From assembly GCA_018304385.1 (NCBI GenBank), contig JAGVWJ010000009.1, positions 1 to 47,795 of the forward strand: a DNA stretch of 47,795 bases, in the 5' to 3' direction. Both the position numbers and the translations under genes were made by a program. The notes beneath the pieces were generated by a model that saw nothing but the letters and a program-made list of their open reading frames with translations, was not told the origin of the DNA and ran no database searches. Positions 1 to 9,437 of this stretch are shown piece after piece. The DNA is from Microcaldota archaeon (GTDB taxonomy: Archaea > Micrarchaeota > Micrarchaeia > Anstonellales > Bilamarchaeaceae). Within the stretch, counting starts at the first letter, position 1; every line of letters starts with the position of its first letter.

Positions 1-635
1 ATATCTTTATCTTTTAGAAGTTCACTAGCAATTCTTATTGCCTCATCAAACTTTTCTTGCTTTGCAGCTTCTCTTGCAGCATTTTTTGCTTCATTTTTAC
101 CACCAATCTCTACATAAATGCTTGCAGCTAAAAAGAAACTTCCTTCAGCTAGATAATGCTCTGCAGCATCTACCTTTAATGCCCTTGCTTGCTCAGCTTC
201 TGCTGCTGCAGCCTGTTCAACTAATTTTCTGCGTACCCATCCTTTAACTGCCTCTAATGTTTTTGCATCGAATTTCCCCAAATGCTTATGCTCTGTGTAA
301 TAGGAATCGGGACCCAAGTTCTTTTGTAATGCAGCAATAGATGCTGCTGTTCTATCTGTGTTTTTACCAATAAGATTACCTGGAATATTAAATTTTCTAT
401 CTAAAACTCCTTCTTCAACAAATGCATTAACAATACGATGAACGCGTGCCAAATTTTCATTTGCTTCATGTCTTTCACCAGCAGGAATCTGCATTACAAA
501 ATTAATTGGTAAATTAAATAATCTGTCTCTTTTTTCTGCTAACCTAGTGGACTCCGAGTCTATTATTGCTACTGGTGCAAGCTGCGCTACAGCAGCAGTA
601 GCTGCAACCTGTGCTAAGAAAGCTGAATTTGCCAT
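1..635 (-). CDS. Helical protein with PGBD-like and TPR-like segments (3' end off the window)
   Basis: An open minus-strand frame runs from ATG at 635 off the left edge, giving about 211 visible residues. The N-terminus is Ala-rich and hydrophobic (about residues 2-24), either a signal/anchor or a buried helix. Residues about 95-135 follow the peptidoglycan-binding-like pattern ALQKNL..YY..G.FDAKTLEAV. Residues about 155-210 form TPR-like helical pairs (AEHYLAEGSFFLAASIYVEIG) like those in the two large genes on the other side of the promoter region. GAGG eight bases before the ATG supports this start. An ATG at 733 opens a frame (MGVLKRK...) that stops near 650. It would join this one by a one-base shift in the T run at about 676-680, so the true start could be upstream with a sequencing or real frameshift. 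The function is unknown. The domain reading is by eye and moderately uncertain. Confidence 0.7.
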   Translation of the reverse strand, partial: MANSAFLAQVAATAAVAQLAPVAIIDSESTRLAEKRDRLFNLPINFVMQIPAGERHEANENLARVHRIVNAFVEEGVLDRKFNIPGNLIGKNTDRTAASIAALQKNLGPDSYYTEHKHLGKFDAKTLEAVKGWVRRKLVEQAAAAEAEQARALKVDAAEHYLAEGSFFLAASIYVEIGGKNEAKNAAREAAKQEKFDEAIRIASELLKDKD

Positions 636-820
636 TGCATGTGCCTCTAAAGCCAGCGGCTGCTGGCCAAGGAAAAATTTCCTACTAGTGCCAGTGCGGT
701 TGAACCTTTTGATTTCCTTTTTAATACACCCATTCTATAAAGATGGCCTTCAGCTTTGGATTATTATCTATTGCCTTTTGCAGTAAACCTTACTTATCAA
801 AAATGATAATTAAGGTTGAT

Positions 821-830
821 TGTATATTTT
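821..830 (-). promoter_or_regulatory. Possible TATA box for the minus-strand gene
   Basis: AAAATATACA on the minus strand faces the gene beginning at 635 or 733. It would place the transcription start near 797, leaving an untranslated leader. The rest of 636-950 is AT-rich divergent spacer with no reading frame that I can support. Confidence 0.3.
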
Positions 831-875
831 CAAAGGTGTGATTTATCCATCCACTGCCATTTACCAAAACGATAC

Positions 876-884
876 ATTTAAATA
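876..884 (+). promoter_or_regulatory. TATA box of the large-protein operon
   Basis: ATTTAAATA sits about 70 bases before the ATG at 951, so transcription should start near 905-910 with a leader of about 40 bases. The leader carries GAGAGGTG at 935-942, eight bases before the ATG, the strongest ribosome-binding site in this part of the window. Confidence 0.5.
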
Positions 885-950
885 CTTATTCTACCATAAT
901 TAATCTTAATTAAAAACAACTAACACTATCGATCGAGAGGTGTATTTTAT

Positions 951-3476
951 ATGGGAGACAGAGCAGGTGTTCAAAAAGGACCAAAACAATTGGCTTTTAG
1001 TTTTGCTGAAAAAGGCCAAGAAGCTGGAGGTCCATTGGGAAGAGTTTTAGGTCAAGGTGTTGATGTATTACATGAAAGCGTAGCTGCTGTTCATGACGCT
1101 GTGCGCGAAGAAGGTGCAGCAGTCGCAAGATTAATGACTTCTTTTACAGGAGAAATGGGTGGGCTTGCAAGAAATTTAGGCGCAGCAAAAGATGCATTGG
1201 ATGCATTAAAATCTGAAGTTTCTAGTGGCAATAGTGCACTCAGTGAACAATTAGGTGGATTAGCAACACGCATTAGCGAAGTGCAAGCTGGTTTAGAAAG
1301 GGCAGTAACAAGTTCTTTTGAAGCTGCAGCTAGGGCTAATGCAGAATCGATTAGTGCAAGTGAGGGAAGAATTAATGCTGCTGTTGGAGATAGTAAAACT
1401 GCTGTTGTAGAAGGCGAGGCACGATTAAAAGCAAATGTTGATCAAGCACAGGCTGCAGTTATGGGTGCAGTAGAAAGAAAAGCTGGTGAAACAAATGCAG
1501 AAATTGCAAGAGCACTTGCAGCAGTTCAAGCAGTACAAGCAGATGTTAAGGCTGTTTTAAGCGAGTTCACTGATGCAGACAATGGAAAAGTAAACCTATT
1601 AATTGGCGCATTGGTCAGCACATCAGATAAGGTTGATGCTGGATTGGAAAGACTTGATAGCATTAATCGATCATTGGAAGCACAAGCAGTAACATTAGCT
1701 GTTCATACAGAGGCATTAGGCAGAATTGAACGCACTGTTGTTAATGTTGAAACAGTCTCAGGCAGAGTATTATCAGAGTCTAGAGCAGTTCTTGATGAAG
1801 TTGTGACACTAGGAAGACAAGTTGAATTATCAGTAAGACAAGGTGGCGAGGATGTTGCTGCAGTCAAAGCACATGTTGATGCGCAAGTTGCAGGCTTAAA
1901 AGACCATGTTGATGGCGCAGTAACGTTAATGCTTAGCCAGATGCGAGAATTAAAAGCAGCATTGGGCGATGGCTTAGCTGGCGTGATCGCAGCAGTCCAT
2001 GCGGCTAAATTAAAACCAACAGAGGTTGTAGTTTCAGAACAAGCTGCTCCGGTTTTACCAAGACCAATTGTTGGTGAAAAGGGCGGTGAAGAACCGAAAA
2101 TTGGTGAGGCAGTTGTAGTTAAAGCAGCAGGACCTGGTCCCAGTGCAGATGAAATAGCACATATGGAACCAGCTCCTAGCATACATGAAGCTACAATAAG
2201 AGAAGCAGAAGAGAGCAGAGATTTAGCAAGGCTTCATTCATATGCACTTGTACTAATAAGTGGACAAAATAGAGATGATGCAAAACTAGCAATAGATGCA
2301 TTAGAGCGATTAAAAGCAACAGATGTTTTATTTAGCGTTAGACAAAGAAGCACAGATGTGGAGCTTGCAGATCAAGCAAGTGCAGCGTTTGGAAGGGTTG
2401 CTTCTTTAAAAGATCAACTAACATTAATTGGCGATCAAGCGCTAATTGATATGTTCTTACAATCAGATACAGCGCCAGAGAGAAAAGGAGAAATTTTGAA
2501 TTTATTTTTAGAAGAGAGACTAAGAACACCAATTTTAGATATTTATAGGAGAGTAGAGAGAGATGACAAACAAAGCGTAAGGGCTGCTCTTGATAAATTT
2601 GATAGAGATCTCATTGCAGAAGCAAAACAAAAAATAGCGAGTGGTGATTTATCTGGTCATACCGTACTTGTACATTATGGTTCAATGCTTGTTGAAGAAC
2701 AAACTCAAGATAGTGCAAGATTAGCAATGGCCGCATTAGAAGAGCAAAAAGAAGCAGATGCATTAGGTATTGTCGCAAATAATCTTGAACAACAGGGTTA
2801 TCCAGAACTTGAGCTATTAGCAAGAGAGGCAATTGAAAGATTAACACCTGAAAGAACAGTTGTAACAAGAGCTGTTGTCACTGAAGCTGCACGTACAGAA
2901 GTTCCAGCTTCAACATATGATGCAGATGCATTGCTCGTTAGATTAAAGGATAAATCAGATCCAAGTGAACTTCAGCGTGCTATAGATGTTGCTGGCGAGT
3001 ATTTAGCAGTAGAATCAATTCCAGATTTATTAGACTGGGTTGTTTATGCAGCAGTATTTAGACCAAGTGACGAAAGAGGAAAGGCATTGCAAGGAAATGA
3101 GGCAATGATATCCGGTAAGGCAATTAGTGCATTAGAAAAAATAGGTTATGCAAAAAATGAAAACGCAGAAGCAATTTGCAGACAGGTATTAGAAAAATTA
3201 AGAAGCACACACGCAGCAGGATTTTTGGATAAAAATGCATTCCAGCTAATAAATGCAAAACCACTTGTACGCTTAACAATAAACTTTAGTAAGCTATTAT
3301 CAAAGGATTTAACAGCGCAAGTAAGGGCAGAACTAGAATTTTTAAGAGGAAAACTAAGAGAGGAAGATGCAGCAGGAAGTCAAACACGAGTTATTCTCAG
3401 AGATGCAGTTACTGTATACAGTGATATAGAAGAGGCGCTTGCTGCATTGCCAAAAAATGGCCGTAAGAAGAAGTAG
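951..3476 (+). CDS. Large coiled-coil and alpha-solenoid protein, first gene of operon
   Basis: 841 residues, not recognised as a named family. Residues about 60-345 are Ala/Glu/Val-rich with heptad-like spacing and no prolines, which predicts long coiled coils. Residues about 360-410 are a Pro/Gly-rich linker. Residues about 415-841 are short paired helices of HEAT/ARM type (for example DDAKLAIDALERLKATDV). There is no signal peptide or membrane segment, so it is probably cytosolic. The C-terminus is basic (GRKKK). The start is set by GAGAGGTG eight bases upstream. The next gene begins 14 bases after the stop with its own GAGG site, so the two are almost certainly cotranscribed. I infer a scaffold or structural role from architecture only. 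An SMC-like ATPase is excluded because no Walker motifs are present. Confidence 0.85.
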   Translation: MGDRAGVQKGPKQLAFSFAEKGQEAGGPLGRVLGQGVDVLHESVAAVHDAVREEGAAVARLMTSFTGEMGGLARNLGAAKDALDALKSEVSSGNSALSEQLGGLATRISEVQAGLERAVTSSFEAAARANAESISASEGRINAAVGDSKTAVVEGEARLKANVDQAQAAVMGAVERKAGETNAEIARALAAVQAVQADVKAVLSEFTDADNGKVNLLIGALVSTSDKVDAGLERLDSINRSLEAQAVTLAVHTEALGRIERTVVNVETVSGRVLSESRAVLDEVVTLGRQVELSVRQGGEDVAAVKAHVDAQVAGLKDHVDGAVTLMLSQMRELKAALGDGLAGVIAAVHAAKLKPTEVVVSEQAAPVLPRPIVGEKGGEEPKIGEAVVVKAAGPGPSADEIAHMEPAPSIHEATIREAEESRDLARLHSYALVLISGQNRDDAKLAIDALERLKATDVLFSVRQRSTDVELADQASAAFGRVASLKDQLTLIGDQALIDMFLQSDTAPERKGEILNLFLEERLRTPILDIYRRVERDDKQSVRAALDKFDRDLIAEAKQKIASGDLSGHTVLVHYGSMLVEEQTQDSARLAMAALEEQKEADALGIVANNLEQQGYPELELLAREAIERLTPERTVVTRAVVTEAARTEVPASTYDADALLVRLKDKSDPSELQRAIDVAGEYLAVESIPDLLDWVVYAAVFRPSDERGKALQGNEAMISGKAISALEKIGYAKNENAEAICRQVLEKLRSTHAAGFLDKNAFQLINAKPLVRLTINFSKLLSKDLTAQVRAELEFLRGKLREEDAAGSQTRVILRDAVTVYSDIEEALAALPKNGRKKK

Positions 3477-3490
3477 TATGAGGAATTCCC

Positions 3491-6400
3491 ATGGCAGAAG
3501 ATCCAATTGCAAGATTAAGGCAGCTTCGCGCTGCGCAAACTGAAGACCCACTTGCAAAACTTAGAAGACTTGCAGGAAAAGGCGGAGAAATAGCAGCAGC
3601 AAAGCCTGCTCCAGAACCAGCTGCAGATGTTAAACCACCTGCTAGCGCCCCAGCACTACAGCCAGTTCCTACAGCAGTAACTGAATTAGCACCAACTTAT
3701 AGATATAATGAAAAAAGTGCTGATACACTCTCAACTGAATTACTAAAGGCAATAATCCTAGATATAAATGATCGCAATTTGGGAACAGCATTAAGGGCTG
3801 TTGAAAAAATAGGAAAGTTCGATAAAGGTATTATACTAGTTTTAATAGATCAAATTGAAACAGATCCACGCTTTACTTCTTTGGAAGTCGCAGTAAAGCG
3901 TGCATTAGGAGAATTGAAAGCTGCTAAAGCACCAACTTACAAATATACTAATGACGATATTGCTCTAGCTGTAAGCGAAAAAAACGCAACCTTATTGCAA
4001 GAAATAATTCTTGACAAAGAAAATCGCAGCGAACAAACTGCATTAGCAGCAATTGAGGCATTAAAAACAAACCCACCACCAAAACAGGCATTAGAATTTT
4101 TTCGTGCGCTTGTTGTAGATGCGCGTTACATTAATTTAGAGCAAAATGTACTTGATAGTATTCTTACTGCAAGAGGGGAATTAAGAGCACTTGTACCTCC
4201 ATCAGAGGATACATCACCAAAATACAGATATCCAGAGGTTCAAAGGGCTTTTGGAAAAAAGGATTTGGAACAATTAGAAGGTCTTGTTAGAGAATATAAA
4301 ACTATTACAGATGCAATAGCATTAGAAGCAGTTCATGCACTTGAAGACATTGGTAAATCAGGCGAAATGGAAGCCTTAAGATCATTAAGAAGGCTTAGAA
4401 TGAATAGTCAAATAACGATGAATAGAAATTCAGTTGTTGTTCGAGCAATTGCAGATGCAATGGAAAATATAGTTAAGGCAACCCATTATACTGAAGAAAA
4501 TGTAAGAGAAGCAGTTGAACGTGGAACATTTAGCGCATTATCTTCGATTATTCTTGGAGAAGCAAGGCCAAGAGAAGTTGCAGTAGCACTTGCAGCCATA
4601 AAAGCACTTAAGGAAAATACTCCAATGGATGTTGCACTTAGAGAATTAAGAAAGGTTAGGTCAGATCCGAGCTTTAATGGTTTAGATATAACTGAACGTG
4701 CACATGTTGAATGGGCAATTAGTAATTTAGAAAGAGTTGGTGGAGAACTAGCAGGATTAGTATTAGCTGGTGCAGAAGCAAGAAGAGAAACACATGCAAA
4801 CGTTATCGCAAAGGCAGAAGACTTGAATACATTAGTTGTATATGCGCAAATGGAGATTGAGGGCCAGGGCGAAGCTGATGCAAAACTAGCAATAGATAAA
4901 ATAAAGGGATTGGAAGCATCATTCTTAGATACTGATGCAATATTACTTGAGGTTTCTGAATATCACAAAGGGAAAAATGACGGGCTTGCAGAATATGCAA
5001 GGGCTGCTTATTTAGAAATAACTTCAGTTTCCAATATCTATCAAATGGAAGGCGCAAATGCATTAGTTGATTTATGTTTAAAAGATGAAACTTCAGAAGC
5101 AAGAAAAAGAGAAGTAGTAGAATTTCTTGCTGGGGAAAAAGATCGTGATGCGCTTAAAGATATATATATGAAAACCTTTGGCGCTTTAGAAGAAACAGTA
5201 ACTGCAGCTATAGCAAAGATTGATCTTGAAGGAATAAAAAATGCTGAGGAACGTGCACAGGAAGGCAATACGAATGCATTCGTTGATCTAGCAAATAGTG
5301 CAAGAATGAGTCCGTTCCCATTATCAGAAGATAATGCTAAAGAAGCAATATCTGCATTAGAACGATTGGCAAACGCTAATGTATCAAAAGAAGACATAGT
5401 CTATGAACTAGAGCGTATTGCACGCACTCATAGTAAACATGATCCACCTAGATCAGAACTAGCACGTTTGGCAAGAGAAGCACATACAAGATTATCAGCA
5501 GTTCCAAGTGCTCCAAGAGTCACACAAGAATTAGAAGCAGTAGATATTCTAGATGAAGCGCCCGCAGAAGAAACACCAGCACGATTAAGACCTGCAATTT
5601 CTGATAATCCAATTTATCGAGAGGCATTAGATTTATTAGCACAAGATACTACGCAAGGTGATGCAAGAGCAGAAACTCGCGCGATAAGATTAGAAAGAGA
5701 AGGACATTTTGCTGAAGCAGCTGATATTTGTGAACGATTAGGAAAAAATGATGATGCAGAAAGAATAAGAAGAAATATACCAGAGGCTAAAGTACCAGCA
5801 ATTTCAGATAATCCTACTTATAGAAGAGCATTAGAATTTTTAGCACAAGATACTTCTCGCGATGATTATGAAGCTGGAAGATTAGCCAGACAATTAGAAG
5901 GAGAAGAATTTTTAGCAGAAGCAGCAGATCTTTATGAACGATTAGGAAAAAATGATGATGCAGAAAGAATAAGAAGAAAAATAGGTGTACCAGAAGCAGA
6001 AGTTCCATCACTGGCTCCAGTAGTTGAAAGAGGGCCAACGTTTGGGTCAGGTCCAAGACCAGCAGAAGAGCGGCTGCCTCCTCCACCTTCAGTTATGCCG
6101 CGACCTCCGCCTTGGCAACCAGTAGCTTTACCAGGCATGATACCTCCAAGGACAGAGGCTGGAGAATTTTCAGCTGTTGGATTAGAAGACGAATATGCGC
6201 GTTCAGGTTCTGGCCCATTAGTTAGAAGATTCGGAACTGCAAGCACTGAAGAGCAAACAGCAATTCTTAATTTACTCGCAAGAAGAAAAGATCGTGATGC
6301 ACTTGTAAATTGTGCGCAGCCATTATGGGGAACTGATGGGCAACAATATGAAAATGTAGAGGAAAAACTAGATGAAGTGGATGCAGCAAAACTTACAGGA

Positions 6401-8158
6401 CTAGAGCAACAATATAAAGATGGGAATGCTGATGCACTTGATCATATTGCAACATTTGCTGGCAGAGACTATTATGATTGCATATCCCAAAGAACAAATC
6501 GTTTAGCTATAGAAACATTGGAAAGGTTAGAAGCACTTGAAAAATTACACGCAATTTCAAAATCAGAATATGCAACACCAGTAACCAGTGATAATGCAGA
6601 GGCAGCATTTGGCAGAGTTCTTGAAACAACTATGGCTAGAGTAGAAGCAGATATAAAATCACGTGATGAAGCAAGATTCAAACATGGCACTGCAAGATTA
6701 CGAGAATTGAATCAGCGCTATCCTGGTGCAGTTAGACCATATTTAAATAAAATTTTACTTGACTTCCCTCCTGGGGAAGCAGCATTAATTTCTGCAAAAT
6801 TAGTAACACAAGAGGATATTCAACAGGCTGCAAGAGAGGTTAATACAGAATATTTGGCAGATGTTGCTACAAACAAACATGTTGCAGAAGAACTTAGATA
6901 CAGTGCACTTAGAAGCCTATTTGCAATTGCAGATAGACATTCTAATGAAGATACTAAGGTAAATGCAATATCCGCAATAGGAGCGGTTCTGAAAAAATGC
7001 GATAGCGTTATGTTCGAAGAAGGTTTAACAAATCTAGATCGAATCAAGAATGGATTTACTATAGAAAGAGCCATATTAGATCACTTAGCTTATGTTTTTA
7101 CAGATATTGCAGTAAATGCAACTGTTAACAAAGAGGGAAAAAGACCAAAAATAGTTGAAAACATATATGAAAGTTGCAGGAGTTTCAGAGAAACTGAAAC
7201 TACTGAGCTTGATGTTTTTTCTAGAGCGCTAGCAGGAATAGCAATGGAATATGATTACGCATATGAAAAATTAGAAAGATTATTTACTGATGTAAGAAAT
7301 GTTAACGGAAAAGAGATTATCCTTGTCCATCTTGAGAAAGTATCAGAAAATGCAATAAGCCAAGGTATAAAGGATAAAGCAAATGAATTCCTAGCAACTG
7401 TTTATGAAGGAGAATTAGTACACCTTTTTGAAAGATATCTGCCTAAGAAGGAAAGAGAAAAAGCAAATAGGGAGAATATCTTAAAAAGAAATGTAAATGC
7501 ATGGGCAAAGACAGTTAACCCTGCATATGATCAAGGTCCTTCATTAGTTGAAAGAAAAAACATTCTAATGCAAGCATTGGGGATAGCAATGGAACAAGGA
7601 AATAAAGAGCTACTTATTGAATTGCCAAGCGCTACAGAACATATTAATTCTTCAAATAATGAAACGCGAGCTCAGGCAGCAAAGGAATTTAGAAAAATAG
7701 CAAAAAAAGTTCCAGAAGGATGGAGAGCGGCAATTCAAAACATGCTATTAAAAACTGCAGTTGAAGAGCGCATTGGACCTGTTGCCTTTGAAATGATAAA
7801 AACTATTGGTGTAATAGGCGACTTGGATGCAATTAAAGCATTACCCGAAGTAAAAACACATCACATGGCGCTAGCTTATGAAATTGATAAAGCAATTGAT
7901 AAGATAGAAAAACGATTAACAAGAGAGAATGCAGGTGGAAGCTTTTATAACAAGCCTGCAGCATGGGCAGCATATGCAACTGAAGCAAGCGTATTAGCAG
8001 GAAGTGCATTCGCAACAACAATAAATCCAGTTGTGGGCATTGGACTTGCATTATTAGGTAGTGCTATACCTGCAATAGTATTACGAATAGGAAAAAGAAA
8101 CTATAACGAAAAACACAAACCAGGAAAAGGAAAAGGTGATACTGATGAAGCTGCCTAA
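3491..8158 (+). CDS. Giant alpha-solenoid protein with C-terminal membrane hairpin
   Basis: 1555 residues of unknown function. The N-terminus has a short duplicated motif (DPIARLRQLR, DPLAKLRRLA), then an Ala/Pro linker. Residues about 68-421 hold four repeats of 80-95 residues, each opening with a Tyr motif (TYRY, TYKY, KYRY, THYT) followed by HEAT-like helices. Residues about 700-831 carry a 68-residue tandem duplication of TPR-like type (AEAADLYERLGKNDDAERIRR). A Pro-rich stretch (PPPPSVMPRPPP) follows, then more HEAT-like helices to about 1470. Residues about 1480-1540 contain two hydrophobic helices separated by NPVVG and a basic tail, a likely membrane hairpin anchoring the solenoid to the membrane. 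The start ATG follows GAGG by seven bases. The 3' end overlaps the next gene by 14 bases, which indicates an operon with 951-3476 and 8145-9416. Confidence 0.85.
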   Translation: MAEDPIARLRQLRAAQTEDPLAKLRRLAGKGGEIAAAKPAPEPAADVKPPASAPALQPVPTAVTELAPTYRYNEKSADTLSTELLKAIILDINDRNLGTALRAVEKIGKFDKGIILVLIDQIETDPRFTSLEVAVKRALGELKAAKAPTYKYTNDDIALAVSEKNATLLQEIILDKENRSEQTALAAIEALKTNPPPKQALEFFRALVVDARYINLEQNVLDSILTARGELRALVPPSEDTSPKYRYPEVQRAFGKKDLEQLEGLVREYKTITDAIALEAVHALEDIGKSGEMEALRSLRRLRMNSQITMNRNSVVVRAIADAMENIVKATHYTEENVREAVERGTFSALSSIILGEARPREVAVALAAIKALKENTPMDVALRELRKVRSDPSFNGLDITERAHVEWAISNLERVGGELAGLVLAGAEARRETHANVIAKAEDLNTLVVYAQMEIEGQGEADAKLAIDKIKGLEASFLDTDAILLEVSEYHKGKNDGLAEYARAAYLEITSVSNIYQMEGANALVDLCLKDETSEARKREVVEFLAGEKDRDALKDIYMKTFGALEETVTAAIAKIDLEGIKNAEERAQEGNTNAFVDLANSARMSPFPLSEDNAKEAISALERLANANVSKEDIVYELERIARTHSKHDPPRSELARLAREAHTRLSAVPSAPRVTQELEAVDILDEAPAEETPARLRPAISDNPIYREALDLLAQDTTQGDARAETRAIRLEREGHFAEAADICERLGKNDDAERIRRNIPEAKVPAISDNPTYRRALEFLAQDTSRDDYEAGRLARQLEGEEFLAEAADLYERLGKNDDAERIRRKIGVPEAEVPSLAPVVERGPTFGSGPRPAEERLPPPPSVMPRPPPWQPVALPGMIPPRTEAGEFSAVGLEDEYARSGSGPLVRRFGTASTEEQTAILNLLARRKDRDALVNCAQPLWGTDGQQYENVEEKLDEVDAAKLTGLEQQYKDGNADALDHIATFAGRDYYDCISQRTNRLAIETLERLEALEKLHAISKSEYATPVTSDNAEAAFGRVLETTMARVEADIKSRDEARFKHGTARLRELNQRYPGAVRPYLNKILLDFPPGEAALISAKLVTQEDIQQAAREVNTEYLADVATNKHVAEELRYSALRSLFAIADRHSNEDTKVNAISAIGAVLKKCDSVMFEEGLTNLDRIKNGFTIERAILDHLAYVFTDIAVNATVNKEGKRPKIVENIYESCRSFRETETTELDVFSRALAGIAMEYDYAYEKLERLFTDVRNVNGKEIILVHLEKVSENAISQGIKDKANEFLATVYEGELVHLFERYLPKKEREKANRENILKRNVNAWAKTVNPAYDQGPSLVERKNILMQALGIAMEQGNKELLIELPSATEHINSSNNETRAQAAKEFRKIAKKVPEGWRAAIQNMLLKTAVEERIGPVAFEMIKTIGVIGDLDAIKALPEVKTHHMALAYEIDKAIDKIEKRLTRENAGGSFYNKPAAWAAYATEASVLAGSAFATTINPVVGIGLALLGSAIPAIVLRIGKRNYNEKHKPGKGKGDTDEAA
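5731..5978 (+). repeat. Tandem 204-bp duplication inside the giant solenoid gene
   Basis: A 44-base stretch at 5731-5774 recurs identically at 5935-5978, 204 bases (68 codons) later. Surrounding codons encode matching peptides (SDNPIYREALDLLAQDT and SDNPTYRRALEFLAQDT), so a whole TPR-like unit of about 68 residues was duplicated in frame. Identity is concentrated at the C-terminal end of the unit and the N-terminal parts have diverged. Confidence 0.85.
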
Positions 8159-9416
8159 ACAAGTTTCATATTTACCAACCAGAGCACGTGGAGTGTTAGT
8201 TGCTACTAATGCGATATTTCTAAGCCTCGGATTACTAAGTATTGCTGCAATGCGTAAACCAGCACCAGATAGAATTGCAGCGCCACAAGCAGTTGTAGTA
8301 ACAGAAGATAATGGACAGCAAGCAAGAGAAACTGCTAAAGATCATGTAGAAAAACTAGAATCAGAAGGTAAATTATACGAGGCTGCCATTGTTTACATTG
8401 AAGCTAATGATATCTCAAATGCAAAAAGATTAGCAGATAAACTAGCTGAAAATGGAGATAAACGAGCAAATGAGATATATGAAAAATTTAGAAGATTAGG
8501 GATACCAACAATTCCAATTCAACCAGCAACAATAGAAGATATGGGTGGACCAACTGCCAGACAAGCAGCAGAGTTTCGCTTACAAGCAAGCAATGCAGAA
8601 AAGAATGGGGATCTTGCAACAGCAGCAACACGATGGTACGCTGCAGGTACACTAGTTGATAAAGCAAATGCAAAAATATGCGCTGATAAATACGCAGATG
8701 AAGCACAAGCAGAAGCAAATCTTACGGTTAAGGCTAGTATGTTGGAAAAAGCAGTTAGCACTTACAGAGCAATAGGTGATGAAGGAAAAGCAGCAGGATT
8801 AGAGATTATACTAGAAACATTAAAGAAAAGCCCAGAATACTTAGAAAATATGGGTAAAAAACTTGAGGCAGCGCACGCTTATTTAGATAAAAAAGATGCT
8901 GCTAATGCCAATAGATTAAGAAATGAACTAGCAGGTAAGGCAAAAACGCGAAAGGATAGAGAAGATGTTGCTGGGTTGGATAGACGCCTTAGCGAATTAG
9001 GTGTACTAATTCCATTACAACCTTGGAATATAGAACCAGACAAAAAACCAAAAGCAACACAGCCAAGGGCTAAACCAGATAGGGTTGAGAGGCCAAAACC
9101 ACCTGAAGAAGTAGCACCACCAGCGCCATTTAATGCAAATGATTATCGTACCAATCAAGCAAAACCAGTTTATGAAAGACCATTGGCTCTTTTATTAACT
9201 AGATATAGAAATGATGGAAAATTCGGAGATGCAACGAGCATTACTATTAGATTTACAATAGGAACAAATGGAAAAGCAAAGAATGCTACTGCTGAATTAA
9301 ATGGTGCAGAACTACCCGATAGATTCCAGGCAGAATTTGAAAGGGCACTTGCACCATTAAGATTTCCAAAACCAGCTGAAGAAGTAGGTGTAACACTACA
9401 ACCAAAACTTAAATAA
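8145..9416 (+). CDS. Membrane-anchored TPR-like protein with TonB/AgmX-like C-terminal domain
   Basis: 423 residues. One transmembrane helix at about residues 16-36 follows a basic N-terminus (KQ..TRAR), so most of the protein should lie outside the membrane. Residues about 65-280 are paired helices with the pattern EGKLYEAAIVYIEANDISNA, matching the helical module of the neighbouring large genes. A Pro/Lys-rich linker (about 290-325) precedes a final domain of about 90 residues with the pattern ITIRFTIGTNGKAKNATAELNG...FERALAPLRFPKP, which resembles the TonB / AgmX-PglI C-terminal fold. ATG 8145 is chosen because AAAGGTGAT lies six bases upstream. A GTG at 8136 is in frame but has no site of its own. 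The 14-base overlap with the previous gene indicates translational coupling. The domain assignment is by pattern only. Confidence 0.8.
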   Translation: MKLPKQVSYLPTRARGVLVATNAIFLSLGLLSIAAMRKPAPDRIAAPQAVVVTEDNGQQARETAKDHVEKLESEGKLYEAAIVYIEANDISNAKRLADKLAENGDKRANEIYEKFRRLGIPTIPIQPATIEDMGGPTARQAAEFRLQASNAEKNGDLATAATRWYAAGTLVDKANAKICADKYADEAQAEANLTVKASMLEKAVSTYRAIGDEGKAAGLEIILETLKKSPEYLENMGKKLEAAHAYLDKKDAANANRLRNELAGKAKTRKDREDVAGLDRRLSELGVLIPLQPWNIEPDKKPKATQPRAKPDRVERPKPPEEVAPPAPFNANDYRTNQAKPVYERPLALLLTRYRNDGKFGDATSITIRFTIGTNGKAKNATAELNGAELPDRFQAEFERALAPLRFPKPAEEVGVTLQPKLK

Positions 9417-9437
9417 GTTCCATGTTAACATCTATTT

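Noticed and set aside
1703..2182. Long minus-strand frame opposite the coiled-coil gene
   Set aside because: Its Thr/Ser/Ala-rich translation is the antisense of GCA/GTT-rich codons, and it has no start context or family pattern.
951..3476. SMC/Rad50-type ATPase identity for the coiled-coil protein
   Set aside because: No Walker A, signature or Walker B motifs are present.
5932..6246. Minus-strand frame opposite the Pro-rich part of the giant solenoid
   Set aside because: A low-complexity shadow of the real gene, with no ribosome site or promoter.
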